A program made the translations under genes and the position numbers. Of a stretch of DNA of 64,000 nt, positions 61,731-64,000 are shown in pieces. Each line of letters opens with the position of its first letter. Position 1 is the first letter of the stretch. The notes under the pieces were generated by a model. That model had not been told where the DNA came from, did no database searches, and was given only the letters and a program-made list of their open reading frames with translations. This stretch comes from Pokkaliibacter sp. MBI-7 (GTDB taxonomy: Bacteria; Pseudomonadota; Gammaproteobacteria; Pseudomonadales; Balneatricaceae), in NCBI RefSeq assembly GCF_029846635.1, contig NZ_JARVTG010000001.1:3538501-3602500 (forward strand). The letters are read 5' to 3'.

Positions 61731-62315
61731 TTAAGCTGCAAAATTGGCAGCAACGAAATCCCAGTTCACCAGTGCCCAGAAGTTTTCTACATACTTGGGA
61801 CGGGCATTGCGAGTGTCTACATAGTAGGCATGTTCCCAAACGTCACAGGTCAGCAGTGGAGTCACGCCATCTTCGGTCAGAGGTGTTCCTGCATTGCTGG
61901 TAGAACGTAGTTCCAGTTCACCCGCAGCCGTTTTCACCAGCCAGGCCCAGCCAGAACCAAATGTGCCAATGGCAGTTTTGGTGAATTCTTCTTTGAACGC
62001 AGCAAACGAGCCAAACTTGGCGTTGATGGCATCAGCCAGCGCTCCGGTGGGTTCGCCACCTGCATTGGGGGCCAGGCAGTTCCAGTAGAAGGTGTGGTTC
62101 CATACCTGGGCGGCGTTATTGAACAGGCCACCGCTGGAGCTGCGGACGATCTCTTCGAGTGACTTGCCTTCGTTGTCGGTGCCTGCAACCAGATTGTTCA
62201 GGTTGGTTACATAGGTCTGATGATGCTTACCGTAGTGGTATTCCAGGGTTTCCTTGGAGATATGGGGCTCCAGTGCATCCATCGCATATGGCAGAGCAGG
62301 AAGTTCAAAGCTCAT
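61731..62315 (-). CDS. sodB: Superoxide dismutase [Fe]
   Basis: 194 residues, the usual bacterial Fe-SOD length. Metal ligands: His in EYHYGKHHQTYV, His in QVWNHTFYWNCL, and DVWEHAYYVD (Asp and His). AGGTAxxQ-type Fe-SOD signature is seen as FGSGWAWLV. Converts superoxide to peroxide and oxygen in the cytoplasm. Monocistronic, AGGAGA before ATG 62315, own terminator. The 181-bp region upstream holds the promoter; I did not see a convincing Fur box. Confidence 0.96.
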   Translation of the reverse strand: MSFELPALPYAMDALEPHISKETLEYHYGKHHQTYVTNLNNLVAGTDNEGKSLEEIVRSSSGGLFNNAAQVWNHTFYWNCLAPNAGGEPTGALADAINAKFGSFAAFKEEFTKTAIGTFGSGWAWLVKTAAGELELRSTSNAGTPLTEDGVTPLLTCDVWEHAYYVDTRNARPKYVENFWALVNWDFVAANFAA

Positions 62316-62496
62316 GGTTGTCTCCTATCATCGGTGCTAATCAAACGGTTATGGTTTTTTAGATCTATGATGCGGTGCCATCATATCACTGCCCTGAACC
62401 CTTTGCATGGCCAGAGACAGTAATCGCGGATTTAAGCTTTTCTCGGAAGATGGGCTATAAATCCACGATTTTATTATGGTTAATTGCCAGGTTAGT

Positions 62497-63456
62497 TTAT
62501 TTATTGTTCTGGTGGTCCAGATAGCGTTCAGCATCCAGAGCGGCCATGCAACCTGCTCCAGCAGAAGTTATGGCTTGACGGTAGATCTGGTCTGCAACAT
62601 CACCTGCGGCGAATACACCGGCAATACTGGTCGCAGTGGCATTGCCTTCGCTTCCGCTTTTTACTTTCAGATAGCCATTGTTCATGTCCAGCTGGCCTTC
62701 AAACAGGCTGGTGTTCGGCGTGTGACCAATGGCAATAAAAACGCCATCTACTGCCAGATCTTTCGTAGCGCCAGTATCGGCATCCTTGATACGCATACCG
62801 GTTACGCCCATGTCGTCGCCTAGAACTTCATCTAGAGTGTGATTCCATTCAATCTTGACGTTGCCATCTTTCGCTTTGGCCAGCAGTTTATCCGCCAGGA
62901 TTTTTTCTGAGCGGAAGCTATCACGACGATGTACCACGGTGACTTCGGCAGCAATGTTGGAAAGGTAAAGCGCCTCTTCTACTGCAGTATTACCGCCACC
63001 AATCACTGCAACTTTCTTGTTGCGATAGAAAAATCCATCGCAAGTAGCGCAAGCCGATACGCCTTTGCCTTTAAAGGCTTCTTCGCTGTCCAAACCAAGA
63101 TATTTGGCACTGGCGCCGGTACAGATGATCAGGGAGTCACAGGTGTAGATGCCACTGTCGCCTTCAAGACGGAAAGGGCGCTGCTGCAGATCGGCGGTAT
63201 GGATATGATCAAAGATAACTTCTGTATTGAAACGTTCGGCGTGCTGGCGCATACGCTCCATGAGGTCCGGGCCTTGCAAGCCTTCTACGTCGCCTGGCCA
63301 GTTGTCCACCTCTGTAGTGGTGGTCAGTTGACCTCCCATCTGCATGCCAGTGATCAAGACTGGATTCAGGTTTGCTCGTGCTGCATATACTGCCGCAGTG
63401 TAACCGGCTGGGCCTGAACCCAGAATCAACAGACGAACGTGTTTGGCTTCGCTCAT
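62497..63456 (-). CDS. trxB: Thioredoxin reductase
   Basis: 319 residues. FAD-binding ILGSGPAGYTAAVYAARA (residues ~10-27), redox-active CATCDG (around residue 138), NADPH-binding VIGGGNTAVEEALYL, and C-terminal GVFAAGDVADQIYRQAITSAG. Transfers electrons from NADPH to thioredoxin. Monocistronic, between sodB and a cytochrome c gene, consistent with a redox-maintenance neighbourhood. Confidence 0.97.
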   Translation of the reverse strand: MSEAKHVRLLILGSGPAGYTAAVYAARANLNPVLITGMQMGGQLTTTTEVDNWPGDVEGLQGPDLMERMRQHAERFNTEVIFDHIHTADLQQRPFRLEGDSGIYTCDSLIICTGASAKYLGLDSEEAFKGKGVSACATCDGFFYRNKKVAVIGGGNTAVEEALYLSNIAAEVTVVHRRDSFRSEKILADKLLAKAKDGNVKIEWNHTLDEVLGDDMGVTGMRIKDADTGATKDLAVDGVFIAIGHTPNTSLFEGQLDMNNGYLKVKSGSEGNATATSIAGVFAAGDVADQIYRQAITSAGAGCMAALDAERYLDHQNNK

Positions 63457-63671
63457 AATGCACCTTTACTCAATAAATGCTTTGGCCTTGCAATGGTGGC
63501 GCAAGGTACAGATTTCAATAGCAGGACAGAAAGCGAGATATTCTAGAGGGGCGCGGAGACATCTTATAGTAGTGGCCGCTTATGAGTTTGATAGGACATG
63601 ACTATGAGAATGACCCCACAAGTCATCTCAGGCTTGTGGGGGGGCTATGTTGTTTTCCGGTAAGCTAATGG

Positions 63672-64000
63672 CTATTTCGACGCGCTATCTACCATATATT
63701 GGACAGCATTCTTTATCTCATCATCGGAGCAGGTAGCACAGGTCCCTTTGGCGGGCATTGCGTTGAAGCCGTTTAACGCATGGTTCATTAATGTTTCCAT
63801 CCCTTTGGCGGCTCGCTCTTGCCAATCAGTGGTGCCAAATTTGGGGGCATTGAGCAATCCGCTGGCATGGCATGTATGGCAGGATGCGTTATACACATCT
63901 TCACCTGTTCGAGCCCCGCTTGCAGACGCGGGCGCTGCAGCAACGGTATTGGCACATGCTTGCCCTTCCAGGCATACAGTGGCAAATGGCTTGATCCGGT
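63672..64000 (-). CDS. Cytochrome c5-like protein (5' end outside window)
   Basis: The minus-strand frame is open from the stop at 63672 to the right edge, at least 109 codons; the true start is beyond base 64000. Near the edge RIKPFATVCLEGQACA matches the region before the haem domain in c5-type cytochromes. CHTCH (residues ASCHTCHASG) binds haem covalently; the axial Met is in FNAMPAKG, and the Cys pair of CATCSDDE is the c5 disulfide. Periplasmic electron carrier. A hairpin (CCCACAAG/CTTGTGGG, 63615-63640) follows the stop and may be its terminator. Confidence 0.9.
   Translation of the reverse strand, partial: RIKPFATVCLEGQACANTVAAAPASASGARTGEDVYNASCHTCHASGLLNAPKFGTTDWQERAAKGMETLMNHALNGFNAMPAKGTCATCSDDEIKNAVQYMVDSASK

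Overview
The window is a chromosomal segment of a GC-rich Gram-negative gammaproteobacterium. The gene types (FabV, Rsd/AlgQ, Wsp chemosensory cluster, UgpBAEC, TIGR02444 protein, cytochrome c5, ABC-F YheS type, many c-di-GMP proteins) suggest an Oceanospirillales/Pseudomonadales-like aquatic or plant-associated bacterium; this placement is inference from gene content only. I saw no rRNA, tRNA or CRISPR array.

Region 1 (1-6500) is a polymorphic-toxin (Rhs) accessory island. A full-frame Rhs core enters from the left edge and carries an HNH/Endo VII-like toxin tip with a SUKH-like immunity gene. It is followed by an orphan toxin tip split by a complete IS5-family (IS903-like) element with a 9-bp target duplication, and a small LPD29-like gene. 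A second, 5'-truncated Rhs cassette follows with an almost identical core, a different toxin tip, its own immunity gene and a second copy of the LPD29-like gene. Immunity genes and tips are visibly AT-richer than the Rhs cores.

Region 2 (6500-15500): a two-gene nicotinamide-to-NAD salvage operon (NadM-Nudix, then NadV), a cupin, a FIST sensor protein paired with a PAS-GGDEF-EAL protein, and FabV enoyl-ACP reductase. Thirteen perfect copies of a hexanucleotide lie upstream of fabV.

Region 3 (15600-22200) is a copper island: CopS/CusS-CopR/CusR two-component system (minus strand) divergent from copA-copB-copC-copD. A cop-box-like sequence lies in the divergent promoter, and a 72-bp repeat encodes a Met/His-rich stretch of CopA.

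Region 4 (22200-33300) is a signalling block: Hpt-REC-REC-GGDEF protein, stand-alone REC, two large sensor kinases without receiver domains, a periplasmic solute-binding protein, and a divergent Cache/PAS-GGDEF-EAL protein. Together they contain every part of a multistep phosphorelay ending in c-di-GMP.

Region 5 (33300-37000): a nitrate/nitrite MFS transporter preceded by a long leader with an intrinsic terminator, followed by a PP2C phosphatase-Ser/Thr kinase fusion, resembling the regulatory front end of an assimilatory nitrate operon. Region 6 (37000-46250) is a complete Wsp system (wspA-B-C-D-E-F-R) driving surface-responsive c-di-GMP synthesis.

Region 7 (46250-64000) is mostly housekeeping: a zinc metallopeptidase, FliL-like protein, DsbB, Rsd, glycerophosphodiesterase with the UgpBAEC importer, a beta-propeller lipoprotein, Mip-like FKBP, ABC-F ATPase, TIGR02444 and DUF1499 proteins, small membrane and periplasmic proteins, a VanZ-like protein, Fe-SOD, thioredoxin reductase and the start-truncated cytochrome c5 at the right edge.
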